Positions 39,194-47,835 of a stretch of DNA of 64,000 bases are shown here, piece by piece (positions within the stretch are counted from its first letter, which is position 1; each line of letters begins with the position of its first letter). Source of the DNA: Modicisalibacter radicis (GTDB lineage Bacteria > Pseudomonadota > Gammaproteobacteria > Pseudomonadales > Halomonadaceae); assembly GCF_900961225.1 (NCBI RefSeq), contig NZ_CAAHFN010000054.1, positions 62,001 through 126,000 on the forward strand, written 5' to 3'. The notes below the pieces were generated by a model. The model made no database searches. It worked only from the letters and a program-made list of their open reading frames with translations, and had not been told where the DNA came from. Position numbers and translations under genes: made by a program.

Positions 39194-41500
39194 TCAGCGG
39201 CCATCGCCGGCGAGGTTCCACCAGGCGGGCAGCAACCGCGCCACCCGCGGCTCGCCGAAGCGGTCGTCGATCAAATGCACGCTGCCACGGTCCTCGGGGG
39301 AGCGGATCACCCGGCCGGCGGCCTGAACCACCTTCTGCAGGCCGGGAAACAGGTAGGCGTAATCGTAGCCGCGCCCGAATTGCGTCTCGAGGCGCCGGCG
39401 AAACTGCTCGGTGACCGGATTGACCTGCGGCAGTCCCAGCGTGGCGACGAAGGCGCCGACGAGCCGTTCGCCGGCCAGGTCGATGCCCTCGCCGAACGCC
39501 CCGCCGAGCACCGCGAAGCCGATCCCTCGTCCATCCGCGGCGAAACGCTCGAGAAACGCCTGGCGCTCGGCCTCGTCCATGCGCCGCGACTGCCGCCACA
39601 GCGGAATCGACGGAAACTCGGCGGCGAAACGCTCGGCGACCTGGTCGAGGTAGGCGTAGCTGCTGAAGAAGGCCAGGTAATTGCCCGGGTGGCGGCGGTA
39701 CTGCTCGGCCATCAGGGCGGCGATCGGCATCAGCGACGCGGGCCGGTCGGCGTAGCGGGTGGAGATCGTGCGCACCCGATGCACGTCCAACTGCTCGGCC
39801 GAGAATGGCGAGGCCGACTCGAGCCAGGGCGTGGCGTCCGGCAGGCCCAGCAGGTTGCGGTAATAGTCGGCCGGGCCGAGGGTCGCCGAAAACAGCACCG
39901 CGCTGTGCGCGGCGGCGAAGCGCGGGGCGAGAAAGCCCGCCGGGACCACGTTGCGACAGCACAGCCGCGAGAGCCGCGCGCCGCGCCGCCCGTCCCTCAG
40001 CGTCGCGTCGAACAGCGAATGATCGTCGAACAGCTCGGCCAGCCGCGCCAGGTGCAGGGTATCCAGGTAGAAGCGCTGCAGGTCGCTGTCCAGCGCGAAG
40101 GGATGCTCGCTGTGGTAGTCGCCGATCGCCGCGGTCAGCCCTTGCAGGGCACCCAGCAGACGCTGCGGCGGGCCGTCGAGAACCTGGTAATCGTCGTCGC
40201 CGGCGGCATCGCCCGCCTCGCCGTTGAGCGCGCGCCACTGCCGTTCGACGCGTTCGAGCGGCTTCTTCAATGCCGCCGGGGCGCTGCGCTTGAGTGCCCG
40301 CAACGCGCCCTGATCGAGTTCGGCGGTGTACATGCCGCGCCCGCGCTCGACCAGGTTGTGGGCCTCGTCGACCAGCAGCGCGACGCGCCACTGGTTCTCG
40401 ACCGTCAACGCGTAGAGCATGGCGTGCAGGTCGAAGTAGTAGTTGTAGTCGCCCACCACCACGTCGCACCAGCGCGCCAGCTCCTGGCCCAGGTAATAGG
40501 GACACACACCGTGCGCCAGCGCGATCTCGCGCAGCGCCGCACGTTCGAGCCGGCCGTGACGCACCGCCGCCGCCCGGGCCTCGGCCAGGCGGTCGTAGAA
40601 ACCGCTGGCCAGCGGGCAGGAATCACCGTGACAGGCCTTGTCCGGGTGCTCGCAGGCCTTGTCGCGGGCGGTAAGCTCGAGGATGCGCAGCGGCGTCGGC
40701 GCGGCGTCTCCCCGGGCGGCATCGTCCTCCGCGGGCGCCAGCGTGGCCAGCGCGTCGAGCGCCAGCCGCCGGCCCGGGGTCTTGGCGGCCAGGAAGAACA
40801 GCCGGTCGAGACGCTGGCGCGGCATCGCCTTCAACGTCGGGAACAGCGTGCCCAGCGTCTTGCCGATGCCGGTGGGCGCCTGCAGCATCAGGCAGCGCCC
40901 GGTACCTGCCGCCTTGTAGACCGATTCGGCCAGTTCGCGCTGGGCGGGACGGAACCCGGCATGCGGGAAGCGCAGCGCCTCGAGCGCTTCGTCGCGGCGC
41001 TGCCGGTGGGCCAGCTCCTGCTCGGCCCAGGCCAGGAAGTGCCGGCACTGCTCCACGAAGAATGCCTCGAGCGTCGCGGCGTCGAAGGTCTCCTCGATCA
41101 ACGTCTCGCGCTGGCTGACCACGTCGAGATAGACCAGCGCCAGGCGCACCTCGGCGAGTTCCCGCGCCCGGCACAGCAGGGCGCCGTAGACCTTGACCTG
41201 CGCCCAGTGCAGACGCCGGTGGTTGTCGGGCATCAGCGCCAGGTCGCCGCGAAAGGTCTTGATCTCCTCGAGCCGGTTGCGCGCCGCGTCATAGCCGTCG
41301 GCGCGCCCGCGCACCGCGAGTGCGGCGTACTCGCCGGCAAGCGCGATCTCGCGCTCGTAGCCGGCGCCGCGCCGCCCGGCGACCAGCGCGTGACCGGCGA
41401 TCCCCTCCTGGGCGGTCGGCGATGGCGTGAAGCGCAGGTCGAGATCGCCGCCGCGTGAGGTGAATTCGCACAGCGCCCGCACCGCCACACAGTAGCTCAA
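39194..41500 (-). CDS. PD-(D/E)XK nuclease fused to an XPD/DinG-type Fe-S helicase
   Basis: A predicted DNA repair nuclease-helicase of 768 residues. Residues 1-160 look like a RecB/Cas4-type nuclease: GRADGYDAARNRLEEIKT puts Asp68 and Glu79-x-Lys81 in the catalytic pattern, followed by WAQVKVYG. The helicase has Walker A PTGIGKT (209-215), a DEAH box (LLVDEAHNLVERGRGMYT) and four Cys between motifs I and II (CEHPDKACHGDSC and CPYYLGQELARW) for a [4Fe-4S] cluster. The C-terminus carries VVQAAGRVIRSPEDRGSVHLID. The start is probably TTG 41500 (MSYCVAVRALCEF), overlapping the FAN1 stop as TTGA. Confidence 0.88.
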   Translation of the reverse strand: MSYCVAVRALCEFTSRGGDLDLRFTPSPTAQEGIAGHALVAGRRGAGYEREIALAGEYAALAVRGRADGYDAARNRLEEIKTFRGDLALMPDNHRRLHWAQVKVYGALLCRARELAEVRLALVYLDVVSQRETLIEETFDAATLEAFFVEQCRHFLAWAEQELAHRQRRDEALEALRFPHAGFRPAQRELAESVYKAAGTGRCLMLQAPTGIGKTLGTLFPTLKAMPRQRLDRLFFLAAKTPGRRLALDALATLAPAEDDAARGDAAPTPLRILELTARDKACEHPDKACHGDSCPLASGFYDRLAEARAAAVRHGRLERAALREIALAHGVCPYYLGQELARWCDVVVGDYNYYFDLHAMLYALTVENQWRVALLVDEAHNLVERGRGMYTAELDQGALRALKRSAPAALKKPLERVERQWRALNGEAGDAAGDDDYQVLDGPPQRLLGALQGLTAAIGDYHSEHPFALDSDLQRFYLDTLHLARLAELFDDHSLFDATLRDGRRGARLSRLCCRNVVPAGFLAPRFAAAHSAVLFSATLGPADYYRNLLGLPDATPWLESASPFSAEQLDVHRVRTISTRYADRPASLMPIAALMAEQYRRHPGNYLAFFSSYAYLDQVAERFAAEFPSIPLWRQSRRMDEAERQAFLERFAADGRGIGFAVLGGAFGEGIDLAGERLVGAFVATLGLPQVNPVTEQFRRRLETQFGRGYDYAYLFPGLQKVVQAAGRVIRSPEDRGSVHLIDDRFGEPRVARLLPAWWNLAGDGR

Positions 41501-43191
41501 GCGCGCGCCCCGCCCGGCGCCCAGCGCACATGACAGACGCCGACCGGCATGGCGTGGCGCTCGAAGAACGCAAGCCAGCGGCGCTGGTTGTCCTGCAGGC
41601 GATCGCCCGGGCCCTTGACCTCGATCATCCGGTAGCGGCGCTGGCCCGGCCACAGCTGGATCAGGTCCGGCAGTCCGGCGCGGTTGGCGGGGATGTCCGC
41701 CAGCAGCCGCTCGAAACACAGCCGCAGATGCGCGGCCGGCAGGCAGGCAAGCGCCTGTTCGAGCAGCGACTCGGGCAGGCATTCCCAACTGACGAAGGGC
41801 GACTGGATGCCCTGCTTCTCGACGTAGGTGCGGCGGATCAGCTCCTGGTAGGCGTCGCTCTCCAGGCTCGCCAGGCAGCCGTCGAACAGCTCGCGGCGGC
41901 GCGCGTGGAAGTCGCTCCGGGCGAGATCCGCCGGGCCACGCTGGAAGGGGTTGAAGAACGCCCCGGGCAGCGGCGCGAAGATCGCCTCCCAGCAGAGCAG
42001 CCCGAACAGGCCGCCGATCAGGGTGTTCTCGACATAGTGCACCGGCGCTTCAGGGACACCGAGGTGATGCTGTACCGTGCGCTCCACCGACAGGCCGGCG
42101 AACGGCAGCTCGAGATCGAACCGCTCGGTCTCGGGCGAGGCAGCCGCCGCCGGACGCGGCAGGCCCAGCCGCCGATGCAGGCGCGGCATCACCCGCACGA
42201 GCTGCTGACGCTCGGCGTCGCTTTCCGGCTCGCGCTCGGCCGCGCGCGCCAGCTCCAGCGCCTCGCCGAAGCGCTCGAGACGTTCGAGCATGCGCAGCCG
42301 CCGACCGCGAGCACCGGGATGCGTGGAGCGTGCGTAGAGGTCGTGGGCCGCGCCCAGCTCGCCCTGGCGTTCGCTGTGCTGGGCCAGCCGGTACAGCAGC
42401 TTGGCGCGGCGCGCCTCGAGCCAGGGGTTGGCATGGGCCTCGCGGGGCACGTCGGCATCGATCGCGCTCACCGGCTCGTCGTCGGCCAGGCGTTCACGGC
42501 AGCGGTGCAGATGCAGGTAACTTTCCAGCTCGTCACGCGAGGCGAAGGCCCGCGACCCGCTGGAGAAGGCGACACGCTCGTAGCGCGCCATGCCCAGGTC
42601 GGCGAGCACGAACTCGCTCCAGCCCTGGTGCAGGTTGCCGAAGAACATCAGCCGCAGGCGCTCGCACAGCGCGTCGACCCCAAGCGCCAGGATGGTCTCG
42701 TCGTCGCGGCCCCACTCGGCGAGGGTGCGCGGCGGCTCGTCGTCCTCGTCCAGCGCCGCCAGCCAGGCGCGCTTGCTGGCCTGGCGCAGGCCGAGCGCGG
42801 CCAGGCGCTCGCCGAACAGGCGCTGCACTTCGACCTTGGTGAGCAGTGCGAAGAGCGCCTCGAGGGTCAGCGTCGGCGCCGGGTCGACCCAGCCCCGGGC
42901 GATCAACGGCGCCAGCGCCGGGGCCAGCGGTTCACCCTCGCAGCGCTGCGCCGCGGGGATCTCCTCGGCGATTTCCGGGTACTGCAACTTGGAACGCCGA
43001 AACAGCGCGCCCTTGCGCATGATCATGCGCACCAGCAGCGCCTGCGAGGGACGCGGCAACTCGCCGAAGGCATCGATGAAGGCGCGCTCGTCGTCGCTCA
43101 GCAAGTCGCCGTAGCGCGCGTCCAGCCAGGCGAGCACGGTCTGGAAGTTGACGAGATAGTAGAAGGGATCGTCGAGGATCTGGCGGGCCAT
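41497..43191 (-). CDS. FAN1-type structure-specific nuclease (VRR-NUC)
   Basis: Bacterial homologue of the FAN1 nuclease that incises DNA flaps and interstrand cross-links. The 564 residues start with the family N-terminus DDPFYYLVNFQTVLAWLDARYGDLL. A SAP/winged-helix-like region follows (ALLVRMIMRKGALFRRSKLQYPEI), then helical TPR-like repeats (about 150-330) and the C-terminal VRR-NUC domain with PDLIQLWP (Asp509) and IEVKGPGDRLQDNQ (Glu524, Lys526). The downstream nuclease-helicase overlaps its stop, so the two are co-translated and probably work together. Confidence 0.93.
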   Translation of the reverse strand: MARQILDDPFYYLVNFQTVLAWLDARYGDLLSDDERAFIDAFGELPRPSQALLVRMIMRKGALFRRSKLQYPEIAEEIPAAQRCEGEPLAPALAPLIARGWVDPAPTLTLEALFALLTKVEVQRLFGERLAALGLRQASKRAWLAALDEDDEPPRTLAEWGRDDETILALGVDALCERLRLMFFGNLHQGWSEFVLADLGMARYERVAFSSGSRAFASRDELESYLHLHRCRERLADDEPVSAIDADVPREAHANPWLEARRAKLLYRLAQHSERQGELGAAHDLYARSTHPGARGRRLRMLERLERFGEALELARAAEREPESDAERQQLVRVMPRLHRRLGLPRPAAAASPETERFDLELPFAGLSVERTVQHHLGVPEAPVHYVENTLIGGLFGLLCWEAIFAPLPGAFFNPFQRGPADLARSDFHARRRELFDGCLASLESDAYQELIRRTYVEKQGIQSPFVSWECLPESLLEQALACLPAAHLRLCFERLLADIPANRAGLPDLIQLWPGQRRYRMIEVKGPGDRLQDNQRRWLAFFERHAMPVGVCHVRWAPGGARA

Positions 43192-43250
43192 GCGCTACCA
43201 CGGATAACTGGTTATTCATCCATGGTACAAGCCGGCCGCGCCAGCGACAA

Positions 43251-43306
43251 TCCGGTTCGACCGGACCGGTTCGGCCAGATCGGTTCGGCCAGACCGGTTC
43301 GGCCGC
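43251..43306. repeat. 14-bp tandem repeat upstream of the FAN1 gene
   Basis: CGGTTCGGCC recurs at 43267, 43281 and 43295 with a 14-bp period, and a diverged copy lies at 43251-43264. The run, about four units, lies 60 bp upstream of the FAN1 start codon, just after the PEBP-family stop. Confidence 0.8.
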
Positions 43307-43317
43307 CCCGGACAGCC

Positions 43318-43941
43318 TCAACGCAGGTCGGGGTTGAGCGTATAGGTACCGGTCACGGTGGCCTGGCCCAGGATATGCCCCTGCATGGCACCCAGCGCCT
43401 CGTCGCCAGTGAACTCGCCGCGCATGTCGAGCTTCTCGACATCGAGCGCGTAGACGGTGAAACGGTAGCGATGCGGCAGTTCGTCGTTCCACGGCGGGCA
43501 GGGGCCGTCGTAGCCGCCGTAGGTGCCACCCATGTCGGGATCGCCGGCGAGAAAGCCGGTAAAGGTGTTGATGCCCGCCAGGCCCAGCTCGCCCTGGCCG
43601 GGCTGCTTGCCCTTGGGCGTCACGCCATCCGAGGCCGCGCCCTCGTCTATGCGGTGGACGTCCGCGGGCACATTGACCAGTACCCAGTGGTAGAAATCGA
43701 CGCGCGGCATGCTCACCGGCAGGCTCTTGCCCTGCTGGTTGACGTCCGAGGGATCGCCCGGCACGTCGGGGTCGCAGACGATCACCGCAAAACTGCGCGT
43801 GCCCTGCGGGATCTCGGTCCAGTGCAGCGCCGGGTTGCGATTCGGCCCCAGGGTCATCGGCTCGCCGTCGCCGGGTACGCCGAAGGCAAAGGTCTCGGGG
43901 ATCGGCTGCTGGTCCTCGATGCCGTCAACGGTTAACTTCAT
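43318..43941 (-). CDS. YbhB/YbcL family protein (PEBP / Raf kinase inhibitor-like)
   Basis: Phosphatidylethanolamine-binding-protein fold of unknown bacterial function. The 207 residues contain the ligand-pocket motifs: NRNPALHWTEIPQGTRSFAVIVCDPDVPG (DPDVP with the conserved Asp-Pro), FYHWVLVNVPADVHRI and a GPCPPWNDELPHRYRFTVYALD near the C-terminus. There is no signal peptide, so it is probably cytoplasmic. ATG 43941 has a near-perfect GGAGGTGATC ribosome site. It is single and transcribed toward FAN1. Confidence 0.92.
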   Translation of the reverse strand: MKLTVDGIEDQQPIPETFAFGVPGDGEPMTLGPNRNPALHWTEIPQGTRSFAVIVCDPDVPGDPSDVNQQGKSLPVSMPRVDFYHWVLVNVPADVHRIDEGAASDGVTPKGKQPGQGELGLAGINTFTGFLAGDPDMGGTYGGYDGPCPPWNDELPHRYRFTVYALDVEKLDMRGEFTGDEALGAMQGHILGQATVTGTYTLNPDLR

Positions 43942-44047
43942 GATCACCTCCATGGATCGCTGTGCATGATCCCACCAGCCTAGCCTAGCCCCCGGGGCTT
44001 CGGCCAGGCAGACCGACGACGAGCCACCACCCTTCTAGAGGACTTCC

Positions 44048-45190
44048 ATGAGCACCCGGCAAGCCATCCCCTCCGCCACCGACGGCCGGCCCGCCACCCC
44101 CGCCGAGCTGGGCTTTTCGATGCCCGCCGAGTTCGCCGCGCACGATGCCTGCTGGATGCTCTGGCCGCAGCGCCCCGACAACTGGCGCTACGGCGCCAAG
44201 CCGGCCCAGGCGGCGTTCGTCGCCGTCGCCCGGGCGATCGCCGAGAGCGAGACGGTGTTCGTCGGCGTCAACGACGACCAGTACGAGAACGCCCGCAACC
44301 AGTTGCCGGCGCACATCCGCGTGGTCGAACTGTCGAGCAACGATGCCTGGATGCGCGACGTCGGGCCGACCTTCCTGACCCATCCGGACGGCCGGCTGGC
44401 GATGGTCGACTGGGAATTCAATGCCTGGGGCGGGCTCAACGGTGGGCTCTACTTTCCCTGGGACAAGGATCGTCGCATTCGTCTGAAGATAGCCGAGATG
44501 CTCGGCGCCGAGCGCTTCATCACCCCCCTGGTCGTGGAGGGCGGGGCGATCCATGTCGATGGTGAGGGCACGCTGATCACCACCGAGGAGTGCCTGCTCA
44601 ACCCCAACCGCAACCCCGACCTGAGCAAGGCCGAGCTCGAGCGCCTGCTGGGCGACTACCTGGGGGTGACCCGGGTGATCTGGCTGCCGCGCGGCTGCCA
44701 TCTCGACGAGACCGATGGCCACGTCGACAACCTGTGCTGCTTCGTCGCCCCCGGCGAGGTGGCGCTGACCTGGACCGACGATCCGAGCGACCCGCAGCAC
44801 GCCATCTCCCGCGAGGCCCTGGCGGTCCTCGAGGCCGCCCGCGACACCAGGGGACGGCGGCTGACCGTGCACAAGCTGCCGATGCCCGGACCGCTGACCA
44901 TCGCCGAGTCCGAGGCCAGCGGCGTCGACCGGCTGAGCAGTTCGCGCCCGCGCCAGCCCGGCGACCGCATGGCCGGTTCCTACGTCAACTTCTACATCGG
45001 CAACTCGGTGGTGGTGATGCCCAGGCTCGATCCCGACCACGACGAGGACGCCCGGGCCATCCTCGAAGGCCTGTTTCCAACCCGCCGGGTGGTCGGCGTC
45101 GACGCTCGCGAGATCCTGCTCGGCGGCGGCAACATCCACTGCATCACCCAGCAGCAGCCCGCCCGCCGCGTGCCGGGACGGGACGCGTAG
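44048..45190 (+). CDS. aguA: Agmatine deiminase
   Basis: Hydrolyses agmatine to N-carbamoylputrescine plus ammonia in the arginine-to-putrescine route. The 380 residues show the guanidine-modifying fold: [60 protein letters not shown] and the nucleophile Cys in [13 protein letters not shown] near residue 364. The start has AGAGGA. No aguB (carbamoylputrescine amidase) is next to it, which is unusual but seen elsewhere. It is followed by a terminator-like hairpin. Confidence 0.96.
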   Translation: MSTRQAIPSATDGRPATPAELGFSMPAEFAAHDACWMLWPQRPDNWRYGAKPAQAAFVAVARAIAESETVFVGVNDDQYENARNQLPAHIRVVELSSNDAWMRDVGPTFLTHPDGRLAMVDWEFNAWGGLNGGLYFPWDKDRRIRLKIAEMLGAERFITPLVVEGGAIHVDGEGTLITTEECLLNPNRNPDLSKAELERLLGDYLGVTRVIWLPRGCHLDETDGHVDNLCCFVAPGEVALTWTDDPSDPQHAISREALAVLEAARDTRGRRLTVHKLPMPGPLTIAESEASGVDRLSSSRPRQPGDRMAGSYVNFYIGNSVVVMPRLDPDHDEDARAILEGLFPTRRVVGVDAREILLGGGNIHCITQQQPARRVPGRDA

Positions 45191-45241
45191 CGGCGCCTGG
45201 CAGCAGTCTCGGCAAGTCTGGAGTCACTCTATGGCCCATAC

Positions 45242-45268
45242 CCGAGTGGCTCACTCGGAGTCTGTTGT
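45242..45268 (+). terminator. Probable terminator of aguA
   Basis: CCGAGTG (45242-45248), loop GCT, CACTCGG (45252-45258), followed by AGTCTGTTGTTT, a moderately T-rich tail. It lies 52 bp after the aguA stop. Confidence 0.55.
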
Positions 45269-45269
45269 T

Positions 45270-45403
45270 TCAATAGACGATCTTGACGGGCTCCTTGCTT
45301 TCCAGTGCCTGCGCCGAGGCCGCCGCCTACCATACCGATACGGATCTTTCATGCTGACATTGCCGATCTCGTCATAGCGGATTCCGGTGCTCTTGTCGGA
45401 TGC
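45270..45403 (-). pseudogene. Remnant of a gene 3' end, possibly Gfo/Idh/MocA type
   Basis: Directly after the stop of the neighbouring dehydrogenase, the same frame continues as coding-like sequence (SDKSTGIRYDEIGNVSMKD, PYRYG). It then needs a frame change near 45327 to read AAASAQALESKEPVKIVY and a stop at 45272-45270. The final part looks like the C-terminus of a Gfo/Idh/MocA dehydrogenase. I infer a decayed gene end left by deletion or fusion. No other part of it is found in the window. Confidence 0.4.
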
Positions 45404-46567
45404 TCAGACCTCGACCCACCGCCCGCTGTTGGCAGACTCGTCCATGGCGGTGATGATGCGCTGGTTGGCGTGGCCGAAGGCGAAGTCAGGGTAGCAGCCG
45501 CGCGGCCCCGCTATACCTTGGATGAGGTCATGGATCTCGATCACCTTGACGTCGAAGAAGCCCAGACCGCCTCCGGCGAAATCGAAGCCGAAAAAGGCGC
45601 CGTACTGGGGCACTTGGGAGCCGGCCAGCAGGGTCTTGAAACCACGATCTCGCTTGTCGTCACTGAAGCGAAAGACCTGCAACTCGTTGAAGCGCTCGCC
45701 GTCCATGTACAGTGTGCCCTCGGTGCCCGAGACCTCCCAATAGATGCCGAAGACCCGCCCGGCGGCGAGCCGCGAACTCTCTATCACCCCGGCGGCGCCG
45801 GAGTCGAACTGGACCAACGCCTGGGTCTGGTCGTCGTTCTCGACACGGCGCATCTCGGCGCCCTTTTCGACCCGGCTGGCATAGCCGGCGTCGCTGGCGG
45901 GCACCGGGCGCTCGGTGATCTGGGTCTGCGCCTGGCAGTTGACCTGACGGAAGTCCCCCATCAGGAACTGGGCGACGCTGATTACGTGCGCACCCAGGTC
46001 GCCCAGGGCGCCGGTGCCAGCACCCTGACGGGAACAACGCCATGACCAGGCCAGGTCCGGATCGTTGAAGAAGCCCTGATCGAAGGTGCCGCGAAAACGA
46101 ATCGGTCGGCCGATCTCGCCGGAGTCAATGAGCTGCTTGGCCAGTAGCGCCGCCGGCGTCTTGATATTGTTGAAGGCCACCATGGTCTTGACCCCGGCGC
46201 GCTCGGCCGCCTCCTGCATCTCGCGCGCCTGATCGTCGTTCATGGCGAGCGGCTTCTCACAGTAGACGTGCTTGCCGGCGTCGATGGCGGCCAGGGCCAT
46301 TTCATAGTGCAGCGCATTGGGTGAGGTGATGTCCACCACATCCACCTCGGGATCGGCCACCAGTTCGCGCCAGTCACCATAGCCCCTGGTAAAACCGAAG
46401 CGATCCCGAGCGACCTCGGCCGCCTCCTCGCCCTGGTCGGCTATGGCGTAGAGCCGCGGGTTCAACGGCAGGTCGCGGTAGAGCATACGGGTACGATGGT
46501 AGGCATCGGCATGAGCCTGGCCCATGAAACCACTGCCGATCAGCCCAATGTTGAGCGTCGAGGTCAT
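45404..46567 (-). CDS. Gfo/Idh/MocA family dehydrogenase (possible second inositol or inosose oxidoreductase)
   Basis: NAD(P)-dependent polyol/sugar oxidoreductase. The 387 residues have the nucleotide-binding GLIGSGFMGQAHADAYHR, the catalytic Lys105 in CEKPLA, and Asp190/His194 in GALGDLGAHVISVAQFL, the Asp-x3-His pair of the family. It is longer than IolG (336 residues) and only distantly similar, so a different substrate is likely: scyllo- or chiro-inositol, or an inositol derivative carried by the adjacent ABC transporter. It lies 190 bp downstream of the permease gene on the same strand, probably the last gene of that operon. The start at 46567 precedes the Rossmann strand by five residues. 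Confidence 0.88.
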   Translation of the reverse strand: MTSTLNIGLIGSGFMGQAHADAYHRTRMLYRDLPLNPRLYAIADQGEEAAEVARDRFGFTRGYGDWRELVADPEVDVVDITSPNALHYEMALAAIDAGKHVYCEKPLAMNDDQAREMQEAAERAGVKTMVAFNNIKTPAALLAKQLIDSGEIGRPIRFRGTFDQGFFNDPDLAWSWRCSRQGAGTGALGDLGAHVISVAQFLMGDFRQVNCQAQTQITERPVPASDAGYASRVEKGAEMRRVENDDQTQALVQFDSGAAGVIESSRLAAGRVFGIYWEVSGTEGTLYMDGERFNELQVFRFSDDKRDRGFKTLLAGSQVPQYGAFFGFDFAGGGLGFFDVKVIEIHDLIQGIAGPRGCYPDFAFGHANQRIITAMDESANSGRWVEV

Positions 46568-46757
46568 ATCGAGTATTCCTGGAGCTGCCATTCGTTTGGA
46601 CACTGAGAGTCAAGCGGGATCGGCTCAATAGCGATCAAGCAACGTGGAGATACACCGGTTGGCCGTGCTCACCATCTGCTTGGGCGGCACCAGGCCGGGT
46701 CCTCTCGGCCTCGCCGGTTCAACAAGCGGCGTCGCCCCACGAAGGAACGTTCGAACG

Positions 46758-47789
46758 TCAGGACAACTTGCGCCTGCGCTGACGGTATTGGTCGACGATG
46801 ACGGCGGTCACGATGATCATTCCCTTGACGATATCCTGGTAATACGCGTCCACACCGAGGAACGTGAAGCCACTGAGCATGACCCCCAGGATCAGGGCAC
46901 CGATGACCGTGCCGGTGACCCGCCCGACCCCGCCGGCCAGGCTGGTGCCCCCGATGACGGCGGCGGCGATGGCATCCAGCTCGTACATCAGGCCCATCCC
47001 TGCCTGGCCAGTGCCGGCGCGGGCGGAAGCGACGACCCCGGCAAGCCCGGCAAGCAGGCCGGCGATGGCGTAGACCTTGACCAGGTGACGCCGCACGTTG
47101 ATGCCCGAAACGCGGGCCGCCTGGGGGTTGGCGCCTATGGCATAGGTGTACTTGCCGTAGCGGGTGTACTTCAGGGCAATGTGGAAGATGACGGCGACAC
47201 CGAGGAAGATGATCACCGGATTGGCGCCGGAGCCGATCCAGGTGAACTCCTCGGTCAACAGGCTGACTGGCTGGCCATCGGTATAGGCACGCGCGAGCCC
47301 GCGAGCGGACACCATCATCCCCAGTGTCGCGATGAAGGGAGGTATCACCGCGAAGGCGACCAGCGAGCCGTTGATGATTCCCGCCAAGGCGCCCACCAGT
47401 AGCCCGGCCACCAGCGGTACGATCCAGGGCAGGTCGGTGAGCGCGGGATAGACCGCCCGGGCGTAATCGGAGGATTGGGCGAGACTGGCCGTGACCATGG
47501 CGGTCAATGCCAGCACCGACCCCGACGACAGGTCTATGCCCCCGGTGATGATGACCTGCGTGACGCCGATGGCGATGATGCCGATGATCGACATCTGCAG
47601 GATCATGATCAGCAAGCGCTGGGGGTTCATCAGGAACGAGTCGCCACGCACGACCCAGCCGATCACTTCGAAAAGCAGTCCGATACCGATGAGCACGGCG
47701 AGGATGCTGACTTCGGTCGGCACCTTTCTTTTCCGGCGTTGCTTGGAGGCGATCGGCGCCTGCTGGCTGTTGTCGGTTGCAGTAGTCAT
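46758..47789 (-). CDS. Sugar ABC transporter permease (CUT2 / RbsC type, probable inositol)
   Basis: Membrane channel subunit of a ribose/inositol-class importer. The 343 residues contain eight to ten hydrophobic helices and the RbsC-family marks [50 protein letters not shown] and [25 protein letters not shown]. The first 30 residues are polar and basic. The start at 47789 lies 46 bp past the ATPase stop. Substrate is inferred from its place among inositol genes and from the shared operator upstream of the operon. Confidence 0.92.
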   Translation of the reverse strand: MTTATDNSQQAPIASKQRRKRKVPTEVSILAVLIGIGLLFEVIGWVVRGDSFLMNPQRLLIMILQMSIIGIIAIGVTQVIITGGIDLSSGSVLALTAMVTASLAQSSDYARAVYPALTDLPWIVPLVAGLLVGALAGIINGSLVAFAVIPPFIATLGMMVSARGLARAYTDGQPVSLLTEEFTWIGSGANPVIIFLGVAVIFHIALKYTRYGKYTYAIGANPQAARVSGINVRRHLVKVYAIAGLLAGLAGVVASARAGTGQAGMGLMYELDAIAAAVIGGTSLAGGVGRVTGTVIGALILGVMLSGFTFLGVDAYYQDIVKGMIIVTAVIVDQYRQRRRKLS

Positions 47790-47835
47790 GTTGTTTATCC
47801 TTTTGTCGCTATGCATGGTCCTAGCCATGCGGACC

